Positions 50,988 through 58,866 of a DNA stretch of 64,000 nt are shown piece after piece (the stretch's first letter is position 1; each line of letters begins with the position of its first letter). The notes beneath the pieces are model-generated. The model was not told where the DNA came from. It saw nothing but the letters and a program-made list of their open reading frames with translations, and ran no database searches. A program made the position numbers and the translations under genes. Source of the DNA: Pseudomonas gingeri (GTDB taxonomy: Bacteria; Pseudomonadota; Gammaproteobacteria; Pseudomonadales; Pseudomonadaceae); the NCBI RefSeq assembly GCF_013386165.1, contig NZ_JACAOS010000016.1:434001-498000 (forward strand). Direction: 5' to 3'.

Positions 50988-51926
50988 ATGAGTAAAACAA
51001 GGTATCCCAGATTCTTAGGCTTATTGCCACTGCTCGGCACGTTGTTGCTGGGAGGGTGCAACATGACCTTGCTCGACCCGAAGGGTCAGGTCGCCCTGGA
51101 CGAACGTAACCTGATCATCACCGCTACGCTGCTGATGCTGTTGGTTGTGGTGCCGGTCATCCTGATGACCTTTGCCTTCGCCTGGAAATACCGTGCGTCG
51201 AACAAGGACGCCACCTACGCGCCGAAATGGAACCACTCCACCAAGATCGAAATCGTGATCTGGGCAGTGCCTGCCATCATCATCCTGTTCCTGGGCATCG
51301 TTACCTACAAGTCGACCCACGCCCTGGACCCGTATCGTCCGCTGGAATCCGACGTCAAGCCGATCACCGTTGAAGTGGTTGCCCTGGACTGGAAATGGCT
51401 GTTCATCTATCCGGAACAAGGCATCGCCACCGTCAACAAGCTGGTCTTCCCGGCCAAGACTCCGATCAACTTCAAGATCACTTCCGATAGCGTGATGAAC
51501 TCGTTCTTCATCCCGGGGCTGGGCGGTCAGATCTACGCCATGGCCGGTATGCAGACCAAGCTGCACCTGATCTCCAACGAGAATCATGAGTACGAAGGGA
51601 TTTCCGCCAACTACAGCGGCGCCGGCTTCACCGGTATGAAATTCAAAGCGACCGCAACCAGCCAGGCGGATTTCGATGCCTGGGTAGCTGAGGTCAAGAA
51701 GGCACCTAAACAGCTTGAACAAGCTGAATACGCGGACCTTGCCAAGCCAAGCCAGGACAATCCGGTCGCGCTTTATTCTTCCTTCACACCGAACCTGTTC
51801 CAGAACATCGTCGACAAGTACGAAGGGATGAAAGCAGGCAAGCCGGTCGAGCACGAGAAGAAAGAAGTGGCCGCATCGGAAGGAATGGACGTGAGTTCGC
51901 ATTCAGCTGCCGGGGCAGAGGAGTAA
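50988..51926 (+). CDS. cyoA: Cytochrome bo3 ubiquinol oxidase subunit II
   Basis: CyoA is the membrane-anchored periplasmic subunit of the bo3 quinol oxidase. The 312-residue product has a lipoprotein signal peptide (GLLPLLGTLLLGGC, Cys at about 25) and two further membrane helices (LIITATLLMLLVVVPVILM; IEIVIWAVPAIIILFLGIV). The cupredoxin-fold domain follows, with DWKWLFIYPEQGIATVN and FFIPGLGGQIYAMAGM; it lacks the CuA ligands, as expected for a quinol oxidase. The ATG at 50988 has AGAGGTCGTGAG upstream and starts the signal peptide. First gene of cyoABCDE. Confidence 0.96.
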   Translation: MSKTRYPRFLGLLPLLGTLLLGGCNMTLLDPKGQVALDERNLIITATLLMLLVVVPVILMTFAFAWKYRASNKDATYAPKWNHSTKIEIVIWAVPAIIILFLGIVTYKSTHALDPYRPLESDVKPITVEVVALDWKWLFIYPEQGIATVNKLVFPAKTPINFKITSDSVMNSFFIPGLGGQIYAMAGMQTKLHLISNENHEYEGISANYSGAGFTGMKFKATATSQADFDAWVAEVKKAPKQLEQAEYADLAKPSQDNPVALYSSFTPNLFQNIVDKYEGMKAGKPVEHEKKEVAASEGMDVSSHSAAGAEE

Positions 51927-51929
51927 ACG

Positions 51930-53948
51930 ATGTTTGGTAAATTAAGTTGGGAAGCGGTCCCGTTCCACGAGCCGATTGTCATGGTGACCATTGCCATGAT
52001 CGCGCTCGGTGGTCTGGCGTTGTTCGCGGCGATCACTTACTTCAAGAAGTGGACCTACCTGTGGACCGAGTGGCTGACTTCGGTCGACCACAAGAAAATC
52101 GGTGTCATGTACATCGTCGTGGCCATGGTCATGCTGCTGCGCGGTTTCTCCGACGCCATCATGATGCGGACCCAGTTGGCCATGGCCACCGAGGGTTCCC
52201 CTGGCTACCTGCCGCCTCACCACTATGACCAGATCTTCACCGCCCACGGTGTGATCATGATCATCTTCATGGCGATGCCTTTCTTCACCGGCCTGATGAA
52301 CATCGTCGTGCCGTTGCAGATCGGTGCGCGTGACGTTGCCTACCCGTTCCTGAACTCCCTGAGCTTCTGGCTGCTGGTTTCCGGCGTGGTGCTGATCAAC
52401 GTTTCCCTGGGTGTCGGCGAATTCGCCAAGACCGGTTGGGTTGCCTATCCGCCGCTGTCGGGCCTGCAATACAGTCCGGGCGTGGGGGTGGATTACTACA
52501 TCTGGGCGCTACAGCTATCAGGACTGGGTACAACGCTGACCGGGGTGAACTTCCTGGCCACCGTGCTGAAAATGCGTACCCCTGGCCTGAAGCTGATGGA
52601 CATGCCGATCTTCACCTGGACCTGTACCTGGGCCAACGTGCTGATCGTCGCTTCGTTCCCGATCCTCACCGCTACACTGGCTTTGCTGACGCTTGACCGC
52701 TACATGGATTTCCACATTTTCACCAATGAACTGGGTGGAAATCCGATGATGTACGTCAACCTGTTCTGGGCCTGGGGTCACCCCGAGGTGTACATCCTGA
52801 TCTTGCCGGCGTTCGGGGTTTTCTCCGAAGTCATCTCGACCTTCTCCGGCAAGCGCCTGTTCGGCCACCACTCGATGATCTACGCCTCGGGCGCGATCTC
52901 GGTGCTGGGCTTCATGGTTTGGCTGCACCACTTCTTCACCATGGGTTCGGGTGCCAACGTCAACGCCTTCTTCGGCCTGGCGACCATGCTGATCTCGATC
53001 CCGACGGGGGTGAAGCTATTCAACTGGCTATTCACCATCTACCGTGGCCGTCTGCGCATGACCAGCCAGGTTCTCTGGACCCTGGGCTTCATGGTGACCT
53101 TCGCCATCGGCGGCATGACCGGCGTACTGCTGGCCATCCCGGGTGCTGACTTCGTCCTGCACAACAGCCTGTTCGTGATCGCGCACTTCCACAACGTGAT
53201 CATCGGCGGTGCGGTATTCGGTTACATCGCCGGCTTCAGCTTCTGGTTCCCGAAAGCGTTCGGCTTCAAGCTGCACGAAGGTTGGGGCAAGGCAGCGTTC
53301 TGGTTCTGGATCTCCGGCTTCTTCGTCGCGTTCATGCCGCTCTATGCACTGGGCTTCATGGGCATGACCCGTCGTTTGAACTCCAGCACCAACCCTGAGT
53401 GGGTGCCTTACCTGTACGTGGCCCTGTTCGGCGCGGTCCTGATCGCCTTCGGTATCGCTTCGCAGCTGATCCAGATCTACGTCAGTGTCCGTGATCGCAA
53501 GCAGAACATGGACGTGACCGGCGACCCATGGAATGGCCACACCCTGGAGTGGTCGACTTCTTCGCCTCCGCCGTTCTACAACTTCGCCGAATTGCCGAAA
53601 GCCGATGTGGTTGACGCCTTCACCGAAGCCAAGGAAGACGGTACCGCGTACTCGGTGCCCAAGCGCTACCAGCCGATCCACATGCCAAACAACACCGCGA
53701 CCGGCCTGATCATGGGTGCTCTGCTGACCGTGTTCGGTTTCGCGATGATCTGGCATATCTGGTGGATGGCGATCGCTGGCCTGGCCGGTACCGTGATCTA
53801 CTTCATCATCCACATCTCGCGTGATGATCAGGGTTACATGGTGCCAGTCGACGTCATCGAACGTATCGAAGCTGAGCAGCACAAGGTGCTGGCGGCAGCG
53901 AAAGTGACTCCTGCCACCCGTGTTGAATCTTCGCTGGAACAGGCTTAA
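51930..53948 (+). CDS. cyoB: Cytochrome bo3 ubiquinol oxidase subunit I
   Basis: CyoB houses low-spin haem b and the haem o3-CuB site where O2 is reduced, and pumps protons. The 672-residue product has about 15 transmembrane helices. Conserved elements are the haem-b His in IFTAHGVIMIIFMAMPFF, the CuB/Tyr motif WAWGHPEVYILILPAFG, the two-His loop WLHHFFTMGSG and the distal haem ligands in LFVIAHFHNVIIGG. It starts 3 bases after cyoA and is followed 3 bases later by cyoC. Confidence 0.98.
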   Translation: MFGKLSWEAVPFHEPIVMVTIAMIALGGLALFAAITYFKKWTYLWTEWLTSVDHKKIGVMYIVVAMVMLLRGFSDAIMMRTQLAMATEGSPGYLPPHHYDQIFTAHGVIMIIFMAMPFFTGLMNIVVPLQIGARDVAYPFLNSLSFWLLVSGVVLINVSLGVGEFAKTGWVAYPPLSGLQYSPGVGVDYYIWALQLSGLGTTLTGVNFLATVLKMRTPGLKLMDMPIFTWTCTWANVLIVASFPILTATLALLTLDRYMDFHIFTNELGGNPMMYVNLFWAWGHPEVYILILPAFGVFSEVISTFSGKRLFGHHSMIYASGAISVLGFMVWLHHFFTMGSGANVNAFFGLATMLISIPTGVKLFNWLFTIYRGRLRMTSQVLWTLGFMVTFAIGGMTGVLLAIPGADFVLHNSLFVIAHFHNVIIGGAVFGYIAGFSFWFPKAFGFKLHEGWGKAAFWFWISGFFVAFMPLYALGFMGMTRRLNSSTNPEWVPYLYVALFGAVLIAFGIASQLIQIYVSVRDRKQNMDVTGDPWNGHTLEWSTSSPPPFYNFAELPKADVVDAFTEAKEDGTAYSVPKRYQPIHMPNNTATGLIMGALLTVFGFAMIWHIWWMAIAGLAGTVIYFIIHISRDDQGYMVPVDVIERIEAEQHKVLAAAKVTPATRVESSLEQA

Positions 53949-53951
53949 ACC

Positions 53952-54578
53952 ATGTCGAACTTAGTGACCAATGCTGGACACGCCCATGGTCATGACCATG
54001 GGCACGATGACCACCACCACGATACGAGCGAGATGACCGTCTTCGGTTTCTGGCTCTACCTGATGACCGACTGCATCCTGTTTGCGTCGATCTTCGCAGC
54101 GTACGCGGTGCTGGTTAACAACGTAGCGGGTGGCCCGTCGGGCCACGACATCTTCGAACTGCCTTACGTGCTGGGTGAAACCGCCTGCCTGTTGCTCAGT
54201 TCGATCACCTACGGCTTCGCCATGCTGGCGTTGTTCAAGGGCAAGAAAAGTCAGGTACTGGTCTGGTTGGCAATCACCTTCCTGTTCGGCCTGGGCTTCA
54301 TCGGCATGGAAATCAACGAATTCCACAAGCTGATCGAAGAAGGTTTCGGCCCTAACCGCAGCGGCTTCCTGTCCGGGTTCTTCACCCTGGTCGGGACTCA
54401 CGGTGTGCACGTCACCAGCGGCCTGATCTGGATGGCCGTGATGATGTACCAGGTCTGGAAAAACGGCCTGACGCCAAGCAACATCACCCGCCTGAGCTGC
54501 CTGAGCCTGTTCTGGCACTTCCTGGACGTCGTGTGGATCTGCGTATTCACCGTTGTTTACCTGATGGGGACTCTGTAA
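53952..54578 (+). CDS. cyoC: Cytochrome bo3 ubiquinol oxidase subunit III
   Basis: The 208-residue protein has five transmembrane helices, the first reading FGFWLYLMTDCILFASIFAA, and a conserved SGLIWMAVMM and WHFLDVVWICVF region typical of subunit III of haem-copper oxidases. The N terminus is unusually His-rich (GHAHGHDHGHDDHHHD), a feature often seen in pseudomonad CyoC that might bind metal but has no demonstrated role. It lies 3 bases after cyoB and ends immediately before cyoD. Confidence 0.96.
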   Translation: MSNLVTNAGHAHGHDHGHDDHHHDTSEMTVFGFWLYLMTDCILFASIFAAYAVLVNNVAGGPSGHDIFELPYVLGETACLLLSSITYGFAMLALFKGKKSQVLVWLAITFLFGLGFIGMEINEFHKLIEEGFGPNRSGFLSGFFTLVGTHGVHVTSGLIWMAVMMYQVWKNGLTPSNITRLSCLSLFWHFLDVVWICVFTVVYLMGTL

Positions 54579-54908
54579 ATGGCTAATGCACAGCATTCCA
54601 GTGATGCCAACCACGGCAGCGTGAAGTCCTACATGGTCGGCTTTGTACTGTCGATCATCCTGACTATCATTCCGTTCGGCCTGGTGATGTACCCATCGCT
54701 GCCCAAGGCTGCCACCCTGTGGATCGTTCTGGTCTTCGCGGTGATCCAGGTGCTGGTGCACCTGGTGTACTTCCTGCACCTGGACCGTTCTGCGGCACAG
54801 CGTAACAACGTGGTGGCGTTTATCTTCGCGGCACTGGTGATTGTCCTGCTGGTGGGTCTGTCGCTGTGGATCATGTTCAGCATCCACACCGTCATGATGG
54901 CGAAGTGA
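54579..54908 (+). CDS. cyoD: Cytochrome bo3 ubiquinol oxidase subunit IV
   Basis: CyoD is a small accessory subunit that assists copper and haem assembly of the bo3 oxidase. The 109-residue product has three transmembrane helices (GFVLSIILTIIPFGLVM; LWIVLVFAVIQVLVHLVYFLH; FIFAALVIVLLVGLSLWI) after a polar N terminus. ATG follows the cyoC stop directly (TAAATG), indicating coupling; cyoE begins 10 bases after its end. Confidence 0.95.
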   Translation: MANAQHSSDANHGSVKSYMVGFVLSIILTIIPFGLVMYPSLPKAATLWIVLVFAVIQVLVHLVYFLHLDRSAAQRNNVVAFIFAALVIVLLVGLSLWIMFSIHTVMMAK

Positions 54909-54918
54909 GGTAAACCCG

Positions 54919-55806
54919 ATGTCGCTCAAGCACTTTATCCAAATCACCAAACCGGGGATCATTTTCGGTAACGTGCTTTCTGTGGCGGGTGGTTTCTTCC
55001 TGGCCTCGAAGGGGCATGTCGATCTGGCCATCTTCCTGGCGGCCATGATCGGTACTTCGCTGGTGGTGGCGTCCGGTTGTGTGTTCAACAACTGCATCGA
55101 CCGTGACATCGACCTGAAGATGGAGCGCACCAAGAACCGGGTGCTGGTCCAGGGGCTGATTTCCCTGAAACTGGCCCTGGTCTATGCCACTGTCCTCGGG
55201 ATCGCCGGCGTGGCCCTGCTGTACCGCGTCGCCAACCCGTTGGCGGCGTTGTTCGCGGTGATCGGCTTTGTCATCTACGTCGGTTTCTACAGCCTGTACT
55301 TCAAGCGCAAGTCGGTTCACGGCACGCTGATCGGCAGTCTGTCGGGCGCGATGCCTCCGGTGATCGGCTACGTCGCGGTGAGCAACAGCTTCGACATGGC
55401 GGCCATGACGCTGCTGGTGATGTTCAGCCTGTGGCAGATGCCGCATTCCTATGCGATCGCGATCTTCCGCTTCAACGATTACCTGGCGGCATCGATTCCG
55501 GTGTTGCCGGTGAAGCGCGGGATCCTGGTGGCCAAGAAGCACATCCTGCTCTACATCCTGGCCTTCCTCGGTGCGACGTTGATGCTGACGTTCAGCGGTT
55601 ATGCCGGCATGAGCTACCTCGCCGTGGCCGCAGCCATGGGCATGTACTGGTTGTACATGGCCTGGACCGGCTACAAGGCTGTGGATGACACGGTCTGGGC
55701 CCGCAAGCTGTTCGTGTTCTCGATCTTCACCATCACTGCCCTGAGCGTGATGATGTCGCTGGATTTCAAGGTGCCGAGTGAGTTGTTGCTGACTTACGCA
55801 CACTGA
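54919..55806 (+). CDS. cyoE: Protohaem IX farnesyltransferase (haem O synthase)
   Basis: CyoE attaches a farnesyl group to haem B to make the haem O required by CyoB. The 295-residue UbiA-superfamily protein has about eight transmembrane helices and the aspartate-rich prenyl-diphosphate motif NNCIDRDIDLKMERTKNR, with a second polar loop near AIAIFRFNDYLAASIPVLP. Last gene of the cyo operon; a terminator follows. Confidence 0.96.
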   Translation: MSLKHFIQITKPGIIFGNVLSVAGGFFLASKGHVDLAIFLAAMIGTSLVVASGCVFNNCIDRDIDLKMERTKNRVLVQGLISLKLALVYATVLGIAGVALLYRVANPLAALFAVIGFVIYVGFYSLYFKRKSVHGTLIGSLSGAMPPVIGYVAVSNSFDMAAMTLLVMFSLWQMPHSYAIAIFRFNDYLAASIPVLPVKRGILVAKKHILLYILAFLGATLMLTFSGYAGMSYLAVAAAMGMYWLYMAWTGYKAVDDTVWARKLFVFSIFTITALSVMMSLDFKVPSELLLTYAH

Positions 55807-55821
55807 GTCCACTGCGTGATG

Positions 55822-55860
55822 AAAAAGCCCCGCCTTCGGAAGAAGCGCGGGGCTTTTTTT
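55822..55860. terminator. Bidirectional terminator between cyoE and the MocR gene
   Basis: AAAAAGCCCCGC and GCGGGGCTTTTTTT flank a CTTCGGAAGAA loop. The A-run on one side and T-run on the other allow termination of cyo on the plus strand and of the regulator gene on the minus strand. Confidence 0.93.
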
Positions 55861-55862
55861 GT

Positions 55863-57275
55863 CTAGCCCTCGAGCAAACGCAGAAACCGCTCGCGCACCC
55901 GTTCGTCGTCACTGTGGGCAACGTTGAAGCGCAGGAAGCTCGAGGCCTGCGCACCAGAGCTGAGCAAGGTGCCGGGGGCCAGCACGAGATCATTTTCCAG
56001 GCCCTTGCGGGCCAGGGTCTCGGCGTCGATCCCGGCCGGCAGGCGGGCCCAGATGAACAGGCCTTCGCCCGGGCAGGAGGCCACCGAACAACCGGCCTGG
56101 GCCAACCACAGGGCTACCCGGTTATTGGACTCATACAATCGATCGACCATGCGCCGGGCATGCCGGGTGTAGCTGCCGTCGCTGAGCATCCGATAGATGA
56201 TCTGCTCCACCAGCTCCGAGGTCACGCTGCCGCTCGCCATCTTCAGATCGACCATCCGGGCTGCCAGCTCTGGCCGTAGGACCAGGTAGCTGACCCGGCT
56301 GTTGGCGCTCAGCATCTTGGTGAACCCCGAGACATAGCTGATGTTCTCCAGGCCACCGGCCGCGGCGAGGCGAGGCGTTTGCCTCTGCTGGATATCGCCA
56401 TACAGGTCGTCTTCGATGATCTGGAGGCCGTAGCGATGGCTCAGTTCCAGCAGGCGATAGACCTGCGCCGGGGAAAAGGAATGGCCGGTGGGATTGTGCA
56501 GTGTGCTGTTGGTCAGGTAGAGCACCGGACGATGTTTGTCCAGCAGCTGTTCGAGGTGACTGAAGTCGATTCCATCGCAACTGCGGGGGATGCTGACGAT
56601 CCGGGCACCGTGCAGCACCAGGTTCGCCCGCAGGTTGAAATAGCACGGATCGTCCAGCAGTACCGTGTCACCGGGCTTGATCAACAGGCGCATGAGCATG
56701 TCGATGCCCTGGAGGGTGTTGGCCGTGGTGATGATCTGGTCCACCGGGACGTCGATGTCCAGGGTCGACAGCTTCACCCGCAGTGCCTGGCGCAGCGGCG
56801 GGTAGCCGGCGGGCACGCCGACTTCGCCCATGCGCAGGGTGGTGTCGCGCAGGGTGCCGCGTGCAGCCTTGAGCAATTCCTCGCTGGGCAGCCAGGACGA
56901 AGGCAGGAAACCACAACCGGGGCGCAAGGCGCCGTTGTCCAGCAGCAGGCCGCGGCGCACCACGCTCAGGGTGTCTTGCGGCACCAGTTCACGCCCTATC
57001 CCGGCCTGCACCGCCGCGCTGAGGCGTGAGACGTAGTGCCCCGAGCCTTGTCGCGAGGTGATCAGACCCTTGGCCCGCAGCCGGTCCAGCGCTTCGACCA
57101 CCGTCGATTTGCCCACCCCCATGAGCTCGGAGAGTTCGCGAATCGGCGGCAACTTGGCCCCGTGCTGCAAAGTGCCATGGTTGATGGCTGCCGAGAAGCG
57201 GTCGACGATCTGTTGTACCAGCGGCTCGCCCGGAAGGAACTCAATGGCGGCGATCACGGCTCTCTGGACCTGCAT
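55863..57275 (-). CDS. MocR-type GntR/aminotransferase-fold transcriptional regulator
   Basis: The 470-residue product joins an N-terminal GntR winged helix (LVQQIVDRFSAAINHGTL; LPPIRELSELMGVGKSTVVE; GSGHYVSR) to a class-I aminotransferase-like domain from about 110 onwards. The PLP-binding Lys appears in SYVSGFTKMLSAN, with the cofactor Asp in IIEDDLYGD, so it probably binds PLP. MocR proteins sense PLP or amino-acid-derived ligands. The target is unknown; the divergent downstream gene is an orphan hypothetical. It shares a bidirectional terminator with cyoE. Confidence 0.9.
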   Translation of the reverse strand: MQVQRAVIAAIEFLPGEPLVQQIVDRFSAAINHGTLQHGAKLPPIRELSELMGVGKSTVVEALDRLRAKGLITSRQGSGHYVSRLSAAVQAGIGRELVPQDTLSVVRRGLLLDNGALRPGCGFLPSSWLPSEELLKAARGTLRDTTLRMGEVGVPAGYPPLRQALRVKLSTLDIDVPVDQIITTANTLQGIDMLMRLLIKPGDTVLLDDPCYFNLRANLVLHGARIVSIPRSCDGIDFSHLEQLLDKHRPVLYLTNSTLHNPTGHSFSPAQVYRLLELSHRYGLQIIEDDLYGDIQQRQTPRLAAAGGLENISYVSGFTKMLSANSRVSYLVLRPELAARMVDLKMASGSVTSELVEQIIYRMLSDGSYTRHARRMVDRLYESNNRVALWLAQAGCSVASCPGEGLFIWARLPAGIDAETLARKGLENDLVLAPGTLLSSGAQASSFLRFNVAHSDDERVRERFLRLLEG

Positions 57276-57473
57276 TTTACTGGTCGCTCGAGCAATAAAG
57301 TCCGGACGATTCTAGTCGAACTTGCCCTGATCAAGAAGGTGTCTGCTCGCTAGTATCAAGAGGCCATTTTCCCTGCATACCCTGCTGATTGAAGAGGTTC
57401 TGCCTACGTGTTGAAACTGCCCAATCGAAAAACCGATGTGCCTGCGCATGACTGAGTCCGCCAGGAGAATGAT

Positions 57474-58166
57474 ATGAACGCAGAACCCTGTGTAATCCTG
57501 GCCGCTGAGCCTGGCGAGCGAAAGGATGACATCCAGGCATTGGGCGAACTGTGCCGCGGGTTGTATCAGGCCTCACTGATCTTTCTGGTGGAGAAGGTCC
57601 AGCCCGGAGATGACGACGTGACGGGTCATCTCTGGGCGCCCTCCCTGGCGATTGAAAACGTCGACGCGGCACTGAAGGCCCTCTGCCTTTACCTGGCAAG
57701 CGGCGACTGGAAAGTGCTGGAGCTGCCGCTGTCCGCCACCTACTTGCGTTTGCAGGCACTGTGCGCCGAGCTTCACCATGGCTGGCAACGCGATCTGGCG
57801 ACTGTCACCTTTGCGCTGGTGGCGCACATCAGCCTCGATGTTCATCTCAGCCCGCCTGCCGATGCTCTACAGAGCCAGCCCCGCCATCGCCATCGCCGTG
57901 GCGCGGCGTCGCCCAGCCGCGACGAGCGCACCCGGAGCAAGATGCTCGCCGAAGTGGCGAAGGTGATGTACCAGGGGCTGGATACCGATAAACAGCTGTT
58001 CTTCACGCGGATCCTGCCCAAGGCGCTCCACGGGTTTGCCGCTGAAGAGCGTTCCAGGTGGGAGGCCATTCTCATGCAACTGGGGATTCTGGAGGGCGAT
58101 GCGCTGCTCAACGACATGCTTGAAGCCAGTCGTGGGCGGAAAATGGTGCGCCTCCTGAGATCCTGA
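57474..58166 (+). CDS. Hypothetical protein
   Basis: The 230-residue product starts at an ATG with CCAGGAGAATGAT upstream. I recognise no family. It lacks a signal peptide and membrane helices. A helical N-terminal half is followed by a linker rich in Arg and Ser (QPRHRHRRGAASPSRDERTR) and a helical C-terminal part (KMLAEVAKVMYQGLDTDKQL; EGDALLNDMLEAS). It is divergent from the MocR gene and 38 bases upstream of a GacA-box half site. It has normal pseudomonad codon usage and looks like a real gene. Confidence 0.7.
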   Translation: MNAEPCVILAAEPGERKDDIQALGELCRGLYQASLIFLVEKVQPGDDDVTGHLWAPSLAIENVDAALKALCLYLASGDWKVLELPLSATYLRLQALCAELHHGWQRDLATVTFALVAHISLDVHLSPPADALQSQPRHRHRRGAASPSRDERTRSKMLAEVAKVMYQGLDTDKQLFFTRILPKALHGFAAEERSRWEAILMQLGILEGDALLNDMLEASRGRKMVRLLRS

Positions 58167-58202
58167 GCGGCGTTGCGTCTGCTCCTGAGGATTGGATCCA
58201 TC

Positions 58203-58220
58203 TATGGCGAAAGGCTTACA
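58203..58220 (+). promoter_or_regulatory. GacA box-like upstream activating sequence (half-conserved)
   Basis: TATGGC-GAAAGG-CTTACA aligns with the Gac/Rsm UAS consensus TGTAAG-N6-CTTACA: the right half CTTACA is perfect and the left half matches at 2 of 6. Its centre is about 65 bases before the predicted start of the sRNA, the distance I recall for gacA-dependent rsm promoters. Confidence 0.6.
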
Positions 58221-58276
58221 TGCGGTGACACCTATCTCCTCTGTTGCTCGTTCATCGCCGGGCTTAATCTTTACCC

Positions 58277-58392
58277 ATCGCTGCTACGCAAGGATGTGTG
58301 CAGGATCAAGGATGATCAAACAAGGCCATGGAGGCTGCCGACAGGATGTCGGAGTGCTTTGAAGAAAACCCGCTTCGGCGGGTTTTCTTTTA
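58277..58392 (+). ncRNA. rsmX: RsmX-type CsrA/RsmA-sequestering small RNA
   Basis: A promoter -10 box TAATCT (58265-58270) predicts transcription from about 58277 to a strong terminator, giving about 115 nt, the size of RsmX. Four small hairpins each expose a GGA in the loop: CGCA-AGGA-TGTG (58287-58298), GATCA-AGGA-TGATC (58304-58317), GCC-ATGGA-GGC (58325-58335) and CCGAC-AGGAT-GTCGG (58338-58352). A further single-stranded GGA follows. This is the binding-site pattern of RNAs that titrate RsmA/RsmE and relieve translational repression under GacS/GacA control. Other strains carry rsmX paralogues; I cannot tell which copy this is. Confidence 0.85.
58362..58392 (+). terminator. Terminator of the Rsm sRNA
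   Basis: AGAAAACCCGC and GCGGGTTTTCT form an 11-bp perfect stem around a TTCG tetraloop, followed by TTTTAT. Confidence 0.94.
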
Positions 58393-58428
58393 TCTGTGGA
58401 TGACCCTCACGTACAGGGATTTACACAC

Positions 58429-58734
58429 ATGGGCAGATGCCTGGTCCTGGTTCTCCTTTTCGGCGTCTCCTGCTCGGCCTTCAGTGCCGATGCCTACAAG
58501 TGCGTGGGCCATGATGGCAAGGTCAGTTTCGCCGCGCAGCCCTGCGCGCCGGACCAGGGTGTTTCCACCTGGGAAGCCCGCACCCAGCGCACGCAGTTGC
58601 ACAGCGTCTCGGCCGATGAGGGCAAGGCCGACGCCATTAATCAGCGCGCCACGAAGATCCTCCAGGCGGGCTACCACACGCGCATCATCTACAAGGTCAA
58701 TATTATTCCCAGCGCGGGACAGACCACGCCCTGA
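58429..58734 (+). CDS. DUF4124-like small exported protein
   Basis: The 101-residue product begins at the ATG at 58429 with a signal peptide (CLVLVLLFGVSCSAFS). The mature part starts ADAYKCVGHDGKVSFAAQPC, the pattern of the DUF4124 domain (Y-x-x-x-x-x-G-x-x-x-[FY]), with two Cys that may pair. The rest is helical and polar. The function of such proteins is unknown. It lies 37 bases after the Rsm-RNA terminator and needs its own promoter. Confidence 0.78.
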   Translation: MGRCLVLVLLFGVSCSAFSADAYKCVGHDGKVSFAAQPCAPDQGVSTWEARTQRTQLHSVSADEGKADAINQRATKILQAGYHTRIIYKVNIIPSAGQTTP

Positions 58735-58739
58735 GTCAT

Positions 58740-58757
58740 TTTTCTCGCGCGAGAAAA
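58740..58757. repeat. Perfect 18-bp palindrome
   Basis: TTTTCTCGC-GCGAGAAAA is fully symmetric with no loop. It lies 6 bases after the DUF4124-like gene and 17 bases before the sigma-28 promoter of the chemoreceptor. It may act as a terminator stem or as an operator for a dimeric regulator. Confidence 0.75.
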
Positions 58758-58773
58758 TTGTCGGGCAATTCCT

Positions 58774-58800
58774 TCAAGTTGTCATACAACATGCCGATAG
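58774..58800 (+). promoter_or_regulatory. Sigma-28 (FliA) promoter of the chemoreceptor
   Basis: TCAAGTT (58774-58780) and GCCGATAG (58793-58800) match the FliA pattern with correct 19-base register; TCAAG and GCCGATA are the forms common in Pseudomonas. The ATG of the receptor lies 67 bases downstream. Confidence 0.8.
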
Positions 58801-58866
58801 CCTGCCAACTCTGTAGCTAAGGGTTGGGGTCGCTGACCTCAGTCCATAACAAGAAAGGCGGTCGTC

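Noticed and set aside
58204..58362. 52-codon frame starting MAKGLHAVTPISS ahead of a terminator
   Set aside because: It spans the GacA-box half site, the promoter and the GGA hairpins of the Rsm RNA; its composition reflects the RNA and no ribosome site precedes it.
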